Under the pieces are notes generated by a model. It had not been told where the DNA came from. It did no database searches and was given only the letters and a program-made list of their open reading frames with translations. A DNA stretch of 12,063 nt from an uncultured Alphaproteobacteria bacterium (GTDB taxonomy: Bacteria > Pseudomonadota > Alphaproteobacteria > Caulobacterales > Parvularculaceae). Below are positions 1 through 6,660 of this stretch, piece by piece (position 1 is the first letter of the stretch; each line of letters opens with the position of its first letter). The DNA is taken from assembly GCA_938003575.1 (NCBI GenBank), contig CALKYG010000217.1, positions 1 to 12,063 of the forward strand, in the 5' to 3' direction. The position numbers and the translations under genes are program-made.

Positions 1-888
1 TCGGGCCTCTTTGAAAATATCGGCACGGTCTATGACGGCATGGAGACGCTGACGCGGCGTCTTGACGTCGTCGACAAGCAAGGCGCGAAGACTCTTGAGC
101 GTCCGAAGGGCGACATTGAATTCGATCATGTCAGTTTTCATTACGGCAAGGATGGCGGCGTGATCGAAGACTTCAGTCTTAGGATCGCGCCGGGTGAAAA
201 GGTCGGCCTTGTCGGGCGCTCAGGCGCCGGCAAGACAACGCTCATGAACTTGTTGCTGAGGTTCTATGACGTCGAGAAGGGCCGGATTCTGATCGACGGC
301 TGCGATACCGCCGATGTCACGCAGGATTCGCTTCGTATGCAGATCGGCGTGGTGACGCAGGACACGTCGCTGCTGCACCGGTCGATCCGCGACAATATCG
401 CCTATGGGCGTCCTGAAGCGAGCGATGCGGCGATCAGGGAGGCGGCGCGGCGCGCCAACGCGCTCGATTTCATCGAGGCGCTTGAGGACAGCCGTGGAAG
501 ACGTGGGTTTGACGCCGTGGTCGGCGAGCGGGGGGTGAAACTGTCGGGCGGCCAACGCCAGCGTATCGCGATCGCCCGCGTGTTCCTGAAGGATGCGCCC
601 ATTCTCGTTCTCGACGAAGCGACCTCCGCGCTCGATTCGGAGATCGAGGCTGCAATCCAGGAGAACCTGTTCCAGTTGATGAAGGGGAAAACCGTGATCG
701 CCATCGCGCACCGGCTTTCAACCATTGCGCAGCTCGACCGCCTCGTGGTCATTGACGGCGGAAAGATCGTCGAGCAGGGGGCGCACGCATCGCTGATCGC
801 GAGGCACGGTCTTTACGCGGACCTGTGGGCGCGCCAGTCGGGCGGTTTCTTAGCGCACGGCCTCAGCGCCGAGGCCGCGGCGCATTGA
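1..888 (+). CDS. ABC exporter subunit, C-terminal nucleotide-binding part (5' truncated by window)
   Basis: The frame is open from base 1, so the gene starts outside the window. The first ATG (40) is internal to the fold, not a real start. What remains is the end of the transmembrane-to-NBD linker and a full ATPase domain. Counting from the ATG at 40, visible motifs are Walker A GRSGAGKT (59-66), Q-loop VTQD (~105-108), ABC signature LSGGQ (168-172), Walker B ILVLDE (188-193) and the H-loop histidine in AIAHRLST (~224). This order is typical of fused membrane-plus-ATPase exporters of the MsbA/multidrug/lipid type, which work as dimers in the inner membrane. The substrate cannot be told because the transmembrane domain is missing. 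The gene converges on the PQQ dehydrogenase gene, with 22 nt between stop codons. Family assignment is secure; transported compound unknown. Confidence 0.93.
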   Translation, partial: SGLFENIGTVYDGMETLTRRLDVVDKQGAKTLERPKGDIEFDHVSFHYGKDGGVIEDFSLRIAPGEKVGLVGRSGAGKTTLMNLLLRFYDVEKGRILIDGCDTADVTQDSLRMQIGVVTQDTSLLHRSIRDNIAYGRPEASDAAIREAARRANALDFIEALEDSRGRRGFDAVVGERGVKLSGGQRQRIAIARVFLKDAPILVLDEATSALDSEIEAAIQENLFQLMKGKTVIAIAHRLSTIAQLDRLVVIDGGKIVEQGAHASLIARHGLYADLWARQSGGFLAHGLSAEAAAH

Positions 889-910
889 GAGTGAGGCCCC
901 CCGCATTCGT

Positions 911-2929
911 TCACTGAGGCAAGGCGAATGCAATGAGCTCATCGCCCGGCGGCGTGTCGATATTTGAGTAACCGCCGGAGAAGATGACGACATATTGACG
1001 TCCATTCCACACGTAAGTCATAGGCGTCGCCGTCGCTGTGGTCGGCAGCCGACCTTTCCAGAGCTCGTCGCCGGTAGATACGTCGAAGGCGCGCAAATAA
1101 TAATCGAGCGTCGCGCCGATAAAGACGAGGCCGCCGGCCGTGATCATCGGGCCTCCGAGCGTCGGAACGCCAAGTTCGATCTTCGCAAGGCCGCCGGTCA
1201 AATCCTCGATCGTCCCGAGCGTGCGCCGCCAGACGATTTCGCCGCTCGACAGGTCGACTCCGGCAAGGACGCCCCAAGGCGGCGGCGTGCAGGGCAAATC
1301 CAGCGGCGACAGCAGCAGCTCGCGTCGCATGGCGAAAGGCGCGCCTCTCTGCGGCCCGATTTCGGTGTCGTGAAGCACCTCTCTCATCGCCTCGACTTTG
1401 TCCGCGGGGATGAGCTGAATAAGATGCGCGACATTCGACATGTTGATCACGAACAGGTTTCGGGACGGATCATAGGCGCCGCCGCCCCAGTTGCCTCCGC
1501 CGCCGGTGAAGGGCAGGAACAGCGTTCCCTGTTCTGTCGGCGGCGTGAAAAGCCCGTCGGCGCGCAGCGCCTTGATCGCCTTGCGGCACGCGCGCTTGTC
1601 AAACCAGGTGAGACCGAACGCATCATCAGCCCTGACGGCGTTCGGCACGATCGGCGGCGTTGCAGTCGGAAAAGGCTGCGTCGGCGAGAGCGCTTCGCCC
1701 GGCGCCGCGCCCTCTTGCGGAACCGCCCGCTCCTCGACCGGCAGCACAGGCTCGCCCGTATCGCGATCCAGAACGAACAGGAGGCCGGTCTTCGCCGCCA
1801 GCGCAACGACATCGCGAGACTCGCCGTCCTTGCTGATCGTCAGCAGTGCGGGCTGCGCCGGGACGTCATAATCGAATACGTCGTGATGCACGGTCTGAAA
1901 CGCCCAGACGACTTCGCCGGTGTCGCCTTTCAAGGCGACAATCGAATTCGCGTAACGATTGTCGCCGGGGCGAAGACCGCCGAAGAAATCGGGGGAAGGA
2001 CTGCTGGTCGGCACGAACAAGAGACCCCGGACCGAATCATAAGACATCGGCGCCCATGCGTTGGCGTGGCCTTCGATCCGCGGGAAGTCACCCTTCCAGT
2101 CGGCGGCGTTCGGCGCATCCTCGCTGCGGGGAATGGGGTCGAAGGTCCAGCGAAGTGCGCCCGTGCGGGCGTCATAGGCTCTGACGGTTCCAAACGGCGC
2201 CGCGACACGCACATTATCGGATATTGCAGACCCGACGACGACGATGTCGCCCGCCATTGTCGGCGCGGAGGTGATCTGGAATTCGCCGGGCCAGACCAGT
2301 TCAAGACCGGGGTCGATTCTGACAACGCCGGCGTCGCCGAAATCCTCGCACGGAGCGCCTGTTCGCGCATCGACCGAGAGCAGCCGTCCGTCATTCGTGC
2401 CGCTGAAGATGCGGGCGGCGCAGCGTCCTGACGCTGCGGCGTCTTTCCAGTAGGCGACGCCGCGGCAGACGAACTGGTTCGCCGGCTGCTGATCGAGATT
2501 GATTTTCGGATCGTGCCGCCATTTCTCGGCGCCCGTCCCGGGATCAAGCGCGATGATCTCGTTGAACGGCGTGCAGAATATCAGACTTTCCTCCACAAGG
2601 ATCGGCGTCGCTTCGCCGGCGCTCCTGCGGATCGCCTTCGGCTTCGATTTCAAATCTCCGGTCGAATAGCTCCACGCCCGGACGAGATTTGAAACATTCG
2701 CCGGCGTAATCTCGGCAGCCCCCGAATAGCGCGACCCGCCCGCGTCGCCGCCATATTGCGTCCATGCATCCGTTTCCGGCGCTTCGGCGACTATTTCCGC
2801 TTTTCCCTTGATGTCGAGCGAATGAGCGCCGCCCAGCATCCAGATGGCGGAGCCGCCGAAAACAGCGAGGATCGCTGCGACGGCGACAACGCCGATTGCG
2901 ACCAGCGCGGCATTTCGCAGACGTCTCAT
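911..2929 (-). CDS. Membrane-anchored PQQ-dependent dehydrogenase, glucose/quinate/shikimate family
   Basis: This 672-residue protein has one N-terminal hydrophobic segment (about residues 8-33) after a basic MRRLR start, then a PQQ beta-propeller. Stretches resembling E. coli membrane glucose dehydrogenase include TVHHDVFDYDVPAQP (~347-360, with the HHD aspartate expected to be catalytic), AAKTGLLFVLDRDTG (~378-392, with a likely PQQ-contact lysine), SPTQPF, FTPPTEQGTL, LSPLDLPC and a C-terminal TPMTYVWNGRQYVV. Such enzymes oxidise sugars or cyclic polyols in the periplasm and pass electrons to ubiquinone. E. coli Gcd is about 800 residues with five membrane helices; this one has a single anchor, so electron transfer may differ. 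A good ribosome site (TAGGAG read on the minus strand, around 2938-2944) sits 7 nt before the ATG. It follows tdh by 32 nt on the same strand and is probably cotranscribed. No PQQ biosynthesis genes are seen. Substrate is undetermined. Confidence 0.93.
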   Translation of the reverse strand: MRRLRNAALVAIGVVAVAAILAVFGGSAIWMLGGAHSLDIKGKAEIVAEAPETDAWTQYGGDAGGSRYSGAAEITPANVSNLVRAWSYSTGDLKSKPKAIRRSAGEATPILVEESLIFCTPFNEIIALDPGTGAEKWRHDPKINLDQQPANQFVCRGVAYWKDAAASGRCAARIFSGTNDGRLLSVDARTGAPCEDFGDAGVVRIDPGLELVWPGEFQITSAPTMAGDIVVVGSAISDNVRVAAPFGTVRAYDARTGALRWTFDPIPRSEDAPNAADWKGDFPRIEGHANAWAPMSYDSVRGLLFVPTSSPSPDFFGGLRPGDNRYANSIVALKGDTGEVVWAFQTVHHDVFDYDVPAQPALLTISKDGESRDVVALAAKTGLLFVLDRDTGEPVLPVEERAVPQEGAAPGEALSPTQPFPTATPPIVPNAVRADDAFGLTWFDKRACRKAIKALRADGLFTPPTEQGTLFLPFTGGGGNWGGGAYDPSRNLFVINMSNVAHLIQLIPADKVEAMREVLHDTEIGPQRGAPFAMRRELLLSPLDLPCTPPPWGVLAGVDLSSGEIVWRRTLGTIEDLTGGLAKIELGVPTLGGPMITAGGLVFIGATLDYYLRAFDVSTGDELWKGRLPTTATATPMTYVWNGRQYVVIFSGGYSNIDTPPGDELIAFALPQ

Positions 2930-2961
2930 TTATGCGCTCTCCTAAGAATAAGGACGGGCGT

Positions 2962-3996
2962 TCACCAATCCAGAATGACCTTGCCGGACTGGCCCGAGCG
3001 CATGACGTCGAAACCCTTCTGGAAATCCTTGACCGGCATGCGATGGGTCAGGATCGGCCTGAGATTCAATCCCGCCTGAAGAAGCGCGCCCATCTTGTAC
3101 CAGGTTTCAAACATTCTCCGCCCGTAGATCCCCTTGATTTCGAGACCTTTGAAAATGATCTTGTCCCAGTCGGCGCCGGCGCCGTTCGGCATAATGCCGA
3201 GCATCGCGATCTTGCCGCCGTGATTCATCGCATCCAGCATCGCGGCGAACGCGGGGGGCGCGCCCGACATTTCAAGACCGACGTCGAACCCTTCTGTCAT
3301 GCCAAGTTCGGACATCACGTCGCGCAGATTCTGTTTTGAGACGTTGACCGCGCGCGACGCGCCCATCTTGAGCGCAAGGCCTAGGCGAAATTCGTTGACG
3401 TCCGTGATGACGACGTGCCGCGCGCCGACGAAGCGCGCGACGGCGGCGGCCATGATCCCGATGGGCCCTGCGCCAGTGATCAGCACGTCTTCGCCGACGA
3501 GTTCGTAAGCGAGAGCGGTATGGACCGCATTGCCGAAAGGATCGAAAATCGCGCCCATCTCGTCGGGTATGTCATCGGGCAGGCGATAGACGTTGAACGC
3601 GGGCGCCGCGATATATTCAGCGAAAGCGCCGGGCCGGTTTACGCCGATGCCGAGCGTGTTGCGGCAAAGGTGACGCTGCCCCGCGCGGCAATTGCGGCAA
3701 AAGCCGCAGGTCACGTGCCCCTCGACCGAAACCCGGTCGCCGATGCGCATTTTTGAATGTTCGGGATGAACCTCGGATCCGATCTCGACGATCTCGCCCA
3801 TGAATTCGTGGCCGACCGTCATCGGCACGGGAATCGTTTTTTTCGCCCAGTCATCCCAGTTGTAGATATGGACGTCCGTGCCGCAGATCGCGGTCGCCTT
3901 CACCTTGATGAGAACGTCGTTAGGACCGATTTCCGGCGCCGGCACGTCCTCAAGCCAGATGCCTTCTTCGCGTTTCGCCTTTACGAGGGCTTTCAT
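2962..3996 (-). CDS. tdh: L-threonine 3-dehydrogenase (zinc, NAD-dependent)
   Basis: A 344-residue medium-chain dehydrogenase that oxidises L-threonine to 2-amino-3-ketobutyrate with NAD+, the first step of threonine-to-glycine conversion in the cytoplasm. Visible features are the catalytic zinc cysteine in AICGTDVH (C38), GHEFMG (H63, E64), the structural zinc cysteines C97, C100, C103 and C111, and the Rossmann motif GAGPIG (175-180). The [12 protein letters not shown] stretch and a length close to the 341-residue E. coli enzyme support Tdh over a generic alcohol dehydrogenase. The frame stays open upstream to 4224, but the family begins at MKALVKA, so ATG 3996 is chosen; the upstream extension is basic and unlike the family. 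A weak AGGCGG precedes it. The usual partner gene kbl is not adjacent; instead a PQQ dehydrogenase gene follows by 32 nt. A putative promoter with an operator-like palindrome lies at 4032-4060. Confidence 0.95.
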   Translation of the reverse strand: MKALVKAKREEGIWLEDVPAPEIGPNDVLIKVKATAICGTDVHIYNWDDWAKKTIPVPMTVGHEFMGEIVEIGSEVHPEHSKMRIGDRVSVEGHVTCGFCRNCRAGQRHLCRNTLGIGVNRPGAFAEYIAAPAFNVYRLPDDIPDEMGAIFDPFGNAVHTALAYELVGEDVLITGAGPIGIMAAAVARFVGARHVVITDVNEFRLGLALKMGASRAVNVSKQNLRDVMSELGMTEGFDVGLEMSGAPPAFAAMLDAMNHGGKIAMLGIMPNGAGADWDKIIFKGLEIKGIYGRRMFETWYKMGALLQAGLNLRPILTHRMPVKDFQKGFDVMRSGQSGKVILDW

Positions 3997-4031
3997 AGAT
4001 CCGCCTGCCAACTCCCGGCTGAATTTGACAA

Positions 4032-4060
4032 GACCTAGGGCAAGAATTGCCCTACAGCAA
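4032..4060 (-). promoter_or_regulatory. Putative tdh promoter, Caulobacter-type vegetative
   Basis: Read on the minus strand: TTGCTGT (-35, 4054-4060), a 14-nt gap, then CCTAGGTC (-10, 4032-4039). This resembles the alphaproteobacterial pattern TTGACGS-N10-14-GCTANAWC, with six of eight matches in the -10 block. It would start transcription about 25-30 nt before the tdh ATG at 3996. The match is by eye and a short motif can occur by chance. Confidence 0.4.
4036..4054. promoter_or_regulatory. Perfect palindrome, candidate operator between tdh and the FkbM gene
   Basis: TAGGGCAAGAATTGCCCTA is a perfect inverted repeat with 8-bp arms (TAGGGCAA / TTGCCCTA) around GAA. It lies in the divergent intergenic region and fills the spacer of the putative tdh promoter, the position where a dimeric repressor would block RNA polymerase. 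It could also affect the divergent FkbM gene. No regulator is encoded next to it, so the binding protein is unknown. It lacks a T-run, so it does not look like a terminator. Confidence 0.55.
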
Positions 4061-4129
4061 TCGGGGCCCGCGGTCTGATCGGCGATGCGCCCGGATCGAA
4101 GGCGGAGAGAGGGAGCCGGCCGAAGCTTG

Positions 4130-4831
4130 ATGTTTTTCCGAGAAAAAAGAAGGCGAATACGCCTGTCGCAGAGCGCCAGTCTGAAAGCGGCGCGCGACCG
4201 CGGCCTGCCGGTCGCTTGCGTCATCGATGTCGGCGTTCAGCGCGCGACGGGGTCCCTGATTGAAGTCTTTCCGGACCGTCCGCATTTGCTCTTCGAACCC
4301 GTGGCGGAGTTTGTCCCGGACATACGCCGCAATTACGCAGGGATTGAACACGACCTCTTTGAACTCGCCTTGTCCGACATGGACGGCGAGGGTTTTCTCC
4401 AGACGAGCGGCCATGGCGGCGGCGGCGGCGTGACGCACGCCTGGGTTTCCGGGAAGGGAGAGCGCGTCAGGCTCGCCCGGCTCGATTCCGTGATTCCGAA
4501 TTCGGGCCGGCAGGGCCCCTTTTTGTTGAAAATTGATGTCGACGGCGCCGACGCGCCCGCAAAAATCATCGACGGCGCCGCCGGGATAATGAGCGACGTC
4601 GCCTGCGTCGTCAGCGAAATGGTGGCGGATCGTTTCACTGATCTCGCGACGCGGATCGAGCGCAGCGGCTTCACGCTTTGGGATATTGTCGAGTCCGCCT
4701 ATTACGACGACGTCTTTTATCAGTGCGACGCGATCTTTATTCGAAAGGATGTCATCGCAAAGAATGAGGGACTGCGGCCGTTCTCGATCAGGTCGTTCGA
4801 TCCGGGCAAATGGCGGGCGATCATCGCCTGA
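4130..4831 (+). CDS. FkbM-family SAM-dependent methyltransferase
   Basis: A 233-residue protein from ATG 4130. It shows the family's SAM-binding motif I region [13 protein letters not shown] (31-43), an acidic residue after strand 2 in LLFEPV (E56-P57), and the diagnostic LKIDVDGAD (133-141), equivalent to the usual LKIDVEGAE. FkbM proteins are O-methyltransferases acting on sugars, polysaccharides or secondary metabolites; the substrate here is unknown and no glycan genes are adjacent. Motif I is variant (GVQRATG instead of GANxGxxT), recalling a subgroup with GVxxGTP-like loops. An in-frame ATG at 4085 would add 15 basic residues with no ribosome site before it; GAGGGAG at 4108-4114 favours 4130, although its 15-nt spacing is long. 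It is divergent from tdh and converges on hemB. Confidence 0.85.
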   Translation: MFFREKRRRIRLSQSASLKAARDRGLPVACVIDVGVQRATGSLIEVFPDRPHLLFEPVAEFVPDIRRNYAGIEHDLFELALSDMDGEGFLQTSGHGGGGGVTHAWVSGKGERVRLARLDSVIPNSGRQGPFLLKIDVDGADAPAKIIDGAAGIMSDVACVVSEMVADRFTDLATRIERSGFTLWDIVESAYYDDVFYQCDAIFIRKDVIAKNEGLRPFSIRSFDPGKWRAIIA

Positions 4832-4836
4832 TCGCC
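4816..4836. terminator. Hairpin at the FkbM/hemB convergent junction, possible bidirectional terminator
   Basis: GGCGATCA (4816-4823), a 5-nt loop, then TGATCGCC (4829-4836) form a perfect 8-bp stem that includes the FkbM stop codon (4829-4831). Its place between converging stops, 10 nt apart, suggests a shared terminator or transcript end. There is no T-run on either side, so intrinsic termination is uncertain. Confidence 0.3.
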
Positions 4837-4841
4837 GCCCC

Positions 4842-5876
4842 CTAGGCGCCCAAAAGCCGCGACGCCTTCTCCGCGAAATAGGTAATGACGCCGTCAGCGC
4901 CGGCCCGGCGGATGGAAAGCAGGCTTTCAATGATCGCCTTGTCCCCGTCGATCCAGCCGTTGTTCGCCGCCGCCATGATCATCGCGTATTCGCCGGAGAC
5001 CTGAAAAGCGAAAGTCGGCATGCGGAATTCATCCTTTACGCGCCGTATGATGTCGAGATAGGCCCCCGCCGGCTTGATCATAACGCTGTCGGCGCCTTCG
5101 GCGATGTCCAGCGCGACCTCGCGCAGCGCTTCGTCGCTGTTGGCCGGGTCCATCTGATAGGTGCGCTTGTCGCCCTTGAGCACGCCGGTCGATCCGATCG
5201 CGTCGCGGTAGGGGCCGTAAAAGCACGAGGCGTATTTGGCGGCGTAGGACATGATTTGCACATGTTCCAGACCTTCTGCGTCAAGGCCCTTGCGGATCGC
5301 GCCGATGCGGCCGTCCATCATGTCTGAAGGCGCGACAATGTCGAAGCCCGCTTTTGCTTCAACAATCGCCTGACGCACGAGCGCGTCCACCGTCCTGTCA
5401 TTGACGATTGCGCCGTCCTCAAGGAAGCCGTCATGTCCATGATCCGTATAGGGATCGAGGGCCACATCCGCCATCAGGCCGACTTCCGGAACGGCGTCCT
5501 TGATCGCCCGCGCCGCGCGGCACATGAGATTGTCGGGGTCGAAGGCGAGGGATGCGTCGGCGCTGCGGTGTTCAGCCGACGTATATGGGAAAAGCGCCAG
5601 CGCCGGGACGCCGAGCGCCTTCGCCTGCCTGGCGGCTGCGACGGCCTGGTCCGCCGACAGGCGGCAGACGCCCGGCATCGACGGCACCGGCTCGCGGATG
5701 TTGTCGCCCTCCCGGATGACAAGCGCCCAGATGAAATCGTCGGGCCGCAGCGTTGTCTCGGCGACCAGCCGCCGGGACCAGTGCGCCTGTCGCGGGCGGC
5801 GCAGGCGCGTGTCCGGAAAGGATTGGGAAAGATTTGACGTCATCTTCGTCGTCTTGAATGATTGCGCAGGTTTCAT
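4842..5876 (-). CDS. hemB: Delta-aminolevulinic acid dehydratase (porphobilinogen synthase)
   Basis: A 344-residue enzyme that condenses two 5-aminolevulinate molecules to porphobilinogen, the second step of the C4 heme route in the cytoplasm. The two active-site lysines are visible: MSYAAKYAS (K214) and the Schiff-base lysine in MIKPAGAYLD (K268). The metal-binding segment reads ALDPYTDHGHDG (~139-150), with aspartates where zinc enzymes carry cysteines, so a magnesium-type rather than zinc-type site is expected. SMPGVCRLS and GDKRTYQMDPANSDEA are also typical. The ATG at 5876 is the longest start; ATG 5843 (333 residues, MTSNLSQSF) is equally possible because neither has a clear ribosome site. 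It is divergent from an LdtR-like regulator whose other neighbour is hemA. Confidence 0.96.
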   Translation of the reverse strand: MKPAQSFKTTKMTSNLSQSFPDTRLRRPRQAHWSRRLVAETTLRPDDFIWALVIREGDNIREPVPSMPGVCRLSADQAVAAARQAKALGVPALALFPYTSAEHRSADASLAFDPDNLMCRAARAIKDAVPEVGLMADVALDPYTDHGHDGFLEDGAIVNDRTVDALVRQAIVEAKAGFDIVAPSDMMDGRIGAIRKGLDAEGLEHVQIMSYAAKYASCFYGPYRDAIGSTGVLKGDKRTYQMDPANSDEALREVALDIAEGADSVMIKPAGAYLDIIRRVKDEFRMPTFAFQVSGEYAMIMAAANNGWIDGDKAIIESLLSIRRAGADGVITYFAEKASRLLGA

Positions 5877-5940
5877 GCCCGCTTACCGGCGTCTTTGCAA
5901 TTTGATTGGAAATTGAACTGCCGCATTTAACCGGCCTTTT

Positions 5941-5952
5941 AGGGAATTCCCT
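5941..5952. promoter_or_regulatory. Perfect palindrome in the hemB/ldtR-like divergent region, candidate operator
   Basis: AGGGAATTCCCT is a perfect 12-bp palindrome, 39 nt before the regulator's ATG and 64 nt before the upstream hemB start. MarR-type regulators commonly bind short palindromes in their own divergent promoter region, so autoregulation is a fair guess. The sequence contains an EcoRI site and a 12-bp palindrome can occur by chance; no convincing -35/-10 pair was found nearby. Confidence 0.4.
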
Positions 5953-5991
5953 TAGCGTCGCTTCAGGATCCCGGTAGTGTGAGGCGTTGAA

Positions 5992-6522
5992 ATGGCGGTT
6001 GTGGAACGTGCGATGGTTGGAGCGTCGATCGGCAAGGGCGACAAAACGTCGGCCGACCCAGAGGCGCTGCGGGGTTCATATCTACAGTTGCTGCACCTGG
6101 TTGAGCGCCTTCACCGGCAGCTGCTCGACGTCATCAAGGATGAGCTGGAGCGGCTGGCCCAGACCGACATCAATTCAGTTCAGGCGTTGCTTCTTTACAA
6201 TATCGGCGACGCGGAACTGACCCCGGGCGAACTGCGGTCGAGAGGCCATTATCTGGGGTCGAACGTCTCCTACAACCTCAAGCAACTGGTGGACAAAGGC
6301 TATATCCGCGACCAGCGCTCCGACGTTGATCGCCGGTCGAAACGCGTGTCGCTGACGCCGGCCGGGCTCAATATCCGTGACCGTCTGGCCGAACTGTTCG
6401 ATCGCCAGCTCGGCTCGGTCGAGCAGGTCGGCGGCGTCGATGTTCCGATGATGGAGCAGACCAACAAGGCGCTGCAAAGGCTTGAGCGGTTTTGGGCTGA
6501 CCAGGTCCGCTACCGGCTCTGA
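5992..6522 (+). CDS. MarR-family winged-helix regulator, LdtR-like
   Basis: A 176-residue DNA-binding protein. After a divergent N-terminus (1-25) comes a helical dimerisation segment (LQLLHLVERLHRQLLDVIKDEL, positions 31-52). The winged helix-turn-helix follows at about 60-125: TPGELRSRGHYLGS, the recognition helix NVSYNLKQLVDKGYI, and the wing RSDVDRRSKRVSLTPAG. The LGSNVSYNLKxLV recognition segment and DINSVQALLLYNIGD resemble the alphaproteobacterial LdtR group, known from Liberibacter and rhizobia as regulators of an L,D-transpeptidase gene. I make that assignment from memory, so the subgroup is less certain than the MarR fold. TGAGG at 5980-5984 lies 7 nt before the ATG. It sits between divergent hemB and codirectional hemA, which suggests, but does not prove, a role in heme synthesis or cell-envelope coordination. 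Confidence 0.88.
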   Translation: MAVVERAMVGASIGKGDKTSADPEALRGSYLQLLHLVERLHRQLLDVIKDELERLAQTDINSVQALLLYNIGDAELTPGELRSRGHYLGSNVSYNLKQLVDKGYIRDQRSDVDRRSKRVSLTPAGLNIRDRLAELFDRQLGSVEQVGGVDVPMMEQTNKALQRLERFWADQVRYRL

Positions 6523-6532
6523 CGCGAACAAT

Positions 6533-6547
6533 TGAGAATCATTCTTA
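6533..6547. promoter_or_regulatory. Fur/Irr-like iron box upstream of hemA
   Basis: TGAGAATCATTCTTA matches 12 of 15 positions of the 7-1-7 Fur consensus TGATAATCATTATCA and is nearly palindromic around C6540. The overlapping TTC-TTA-GAA at 6542-6550 recalls the TTC/GAA arms of iron-control elements bound by Irr. It starts 11 nt after the stop of the regulator gene and about 115 nt before the hemA start. Iron control of hemA would make biological sense in this group, but the site is identified by eye only. Confidence 0.42.
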
Positions 6548-6555
6548 GAAATCAA

Positions 6556-6588
6556 CGGGAAATGCGGCGATACGTCCGGAATTTCCCG
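6556..6588. repeat. Inverted repeat upstream of hemA (CGGGAAAT-N17-ATTTCCCG)
   Basis: Two perfect 8-bp arms, CGGGAAAT (6556-6563) and ATTTCCCG (6581-6588), are separated by 17 nt. As RNA it could form a hairpin after the regulator gene; as DNA it could be a spaced operator. The arms share the GGGAA/TTCCC core with the palindrome at 5941-5952 on the other side of the regulator. No T-run follows, so a terminator is not favoured. Confidence 0.4.
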
Positions 6589-6660
6589 CCGATTTGACTC
6601 GCCTAATCCTGCGCACGCCCCTTAATAATCCTGGGATCAAAAAAAGGCGGCGTGCGGGCA

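Noticed and set aside
866..883. GCGCCG-N6-CGGCGC hairpin at the end of the ABC gene as a terminator
   Set aside because: It lies within the coding end, has only 6-bp arms, no T-run follows, and such GC-rich repeats are common in this composition.
995..2431. Long open frame antisense to the PQQ dehydrogenase gene
   Set aside because: Its arginine-rich composition is what a GC-rich gene yields in the opposite strand; no motifs and it lies wholly inside a well-supported gene.
4036..4054. Sigma-54 promoter (GG/GC elements within the palindrome)
   Set aside because: The spacing between GG and GC is 9 nt rather than the required 10 on both strands; the match arises from the palindrome itself.
4052..4930. 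292-codon open frame antisense to the FkbM gene
   Set aside because: No family features and it overlaps both FkbM and the hemB end; the FkbM frame holds clear SAM motifs.
6594..6629. hemA promoter from TTGACT (6594) and TAATAAT (6623)
   Set aside because: The gap is 23 nt, too long for a vegetative promoter; no well-spaced -10 was found.
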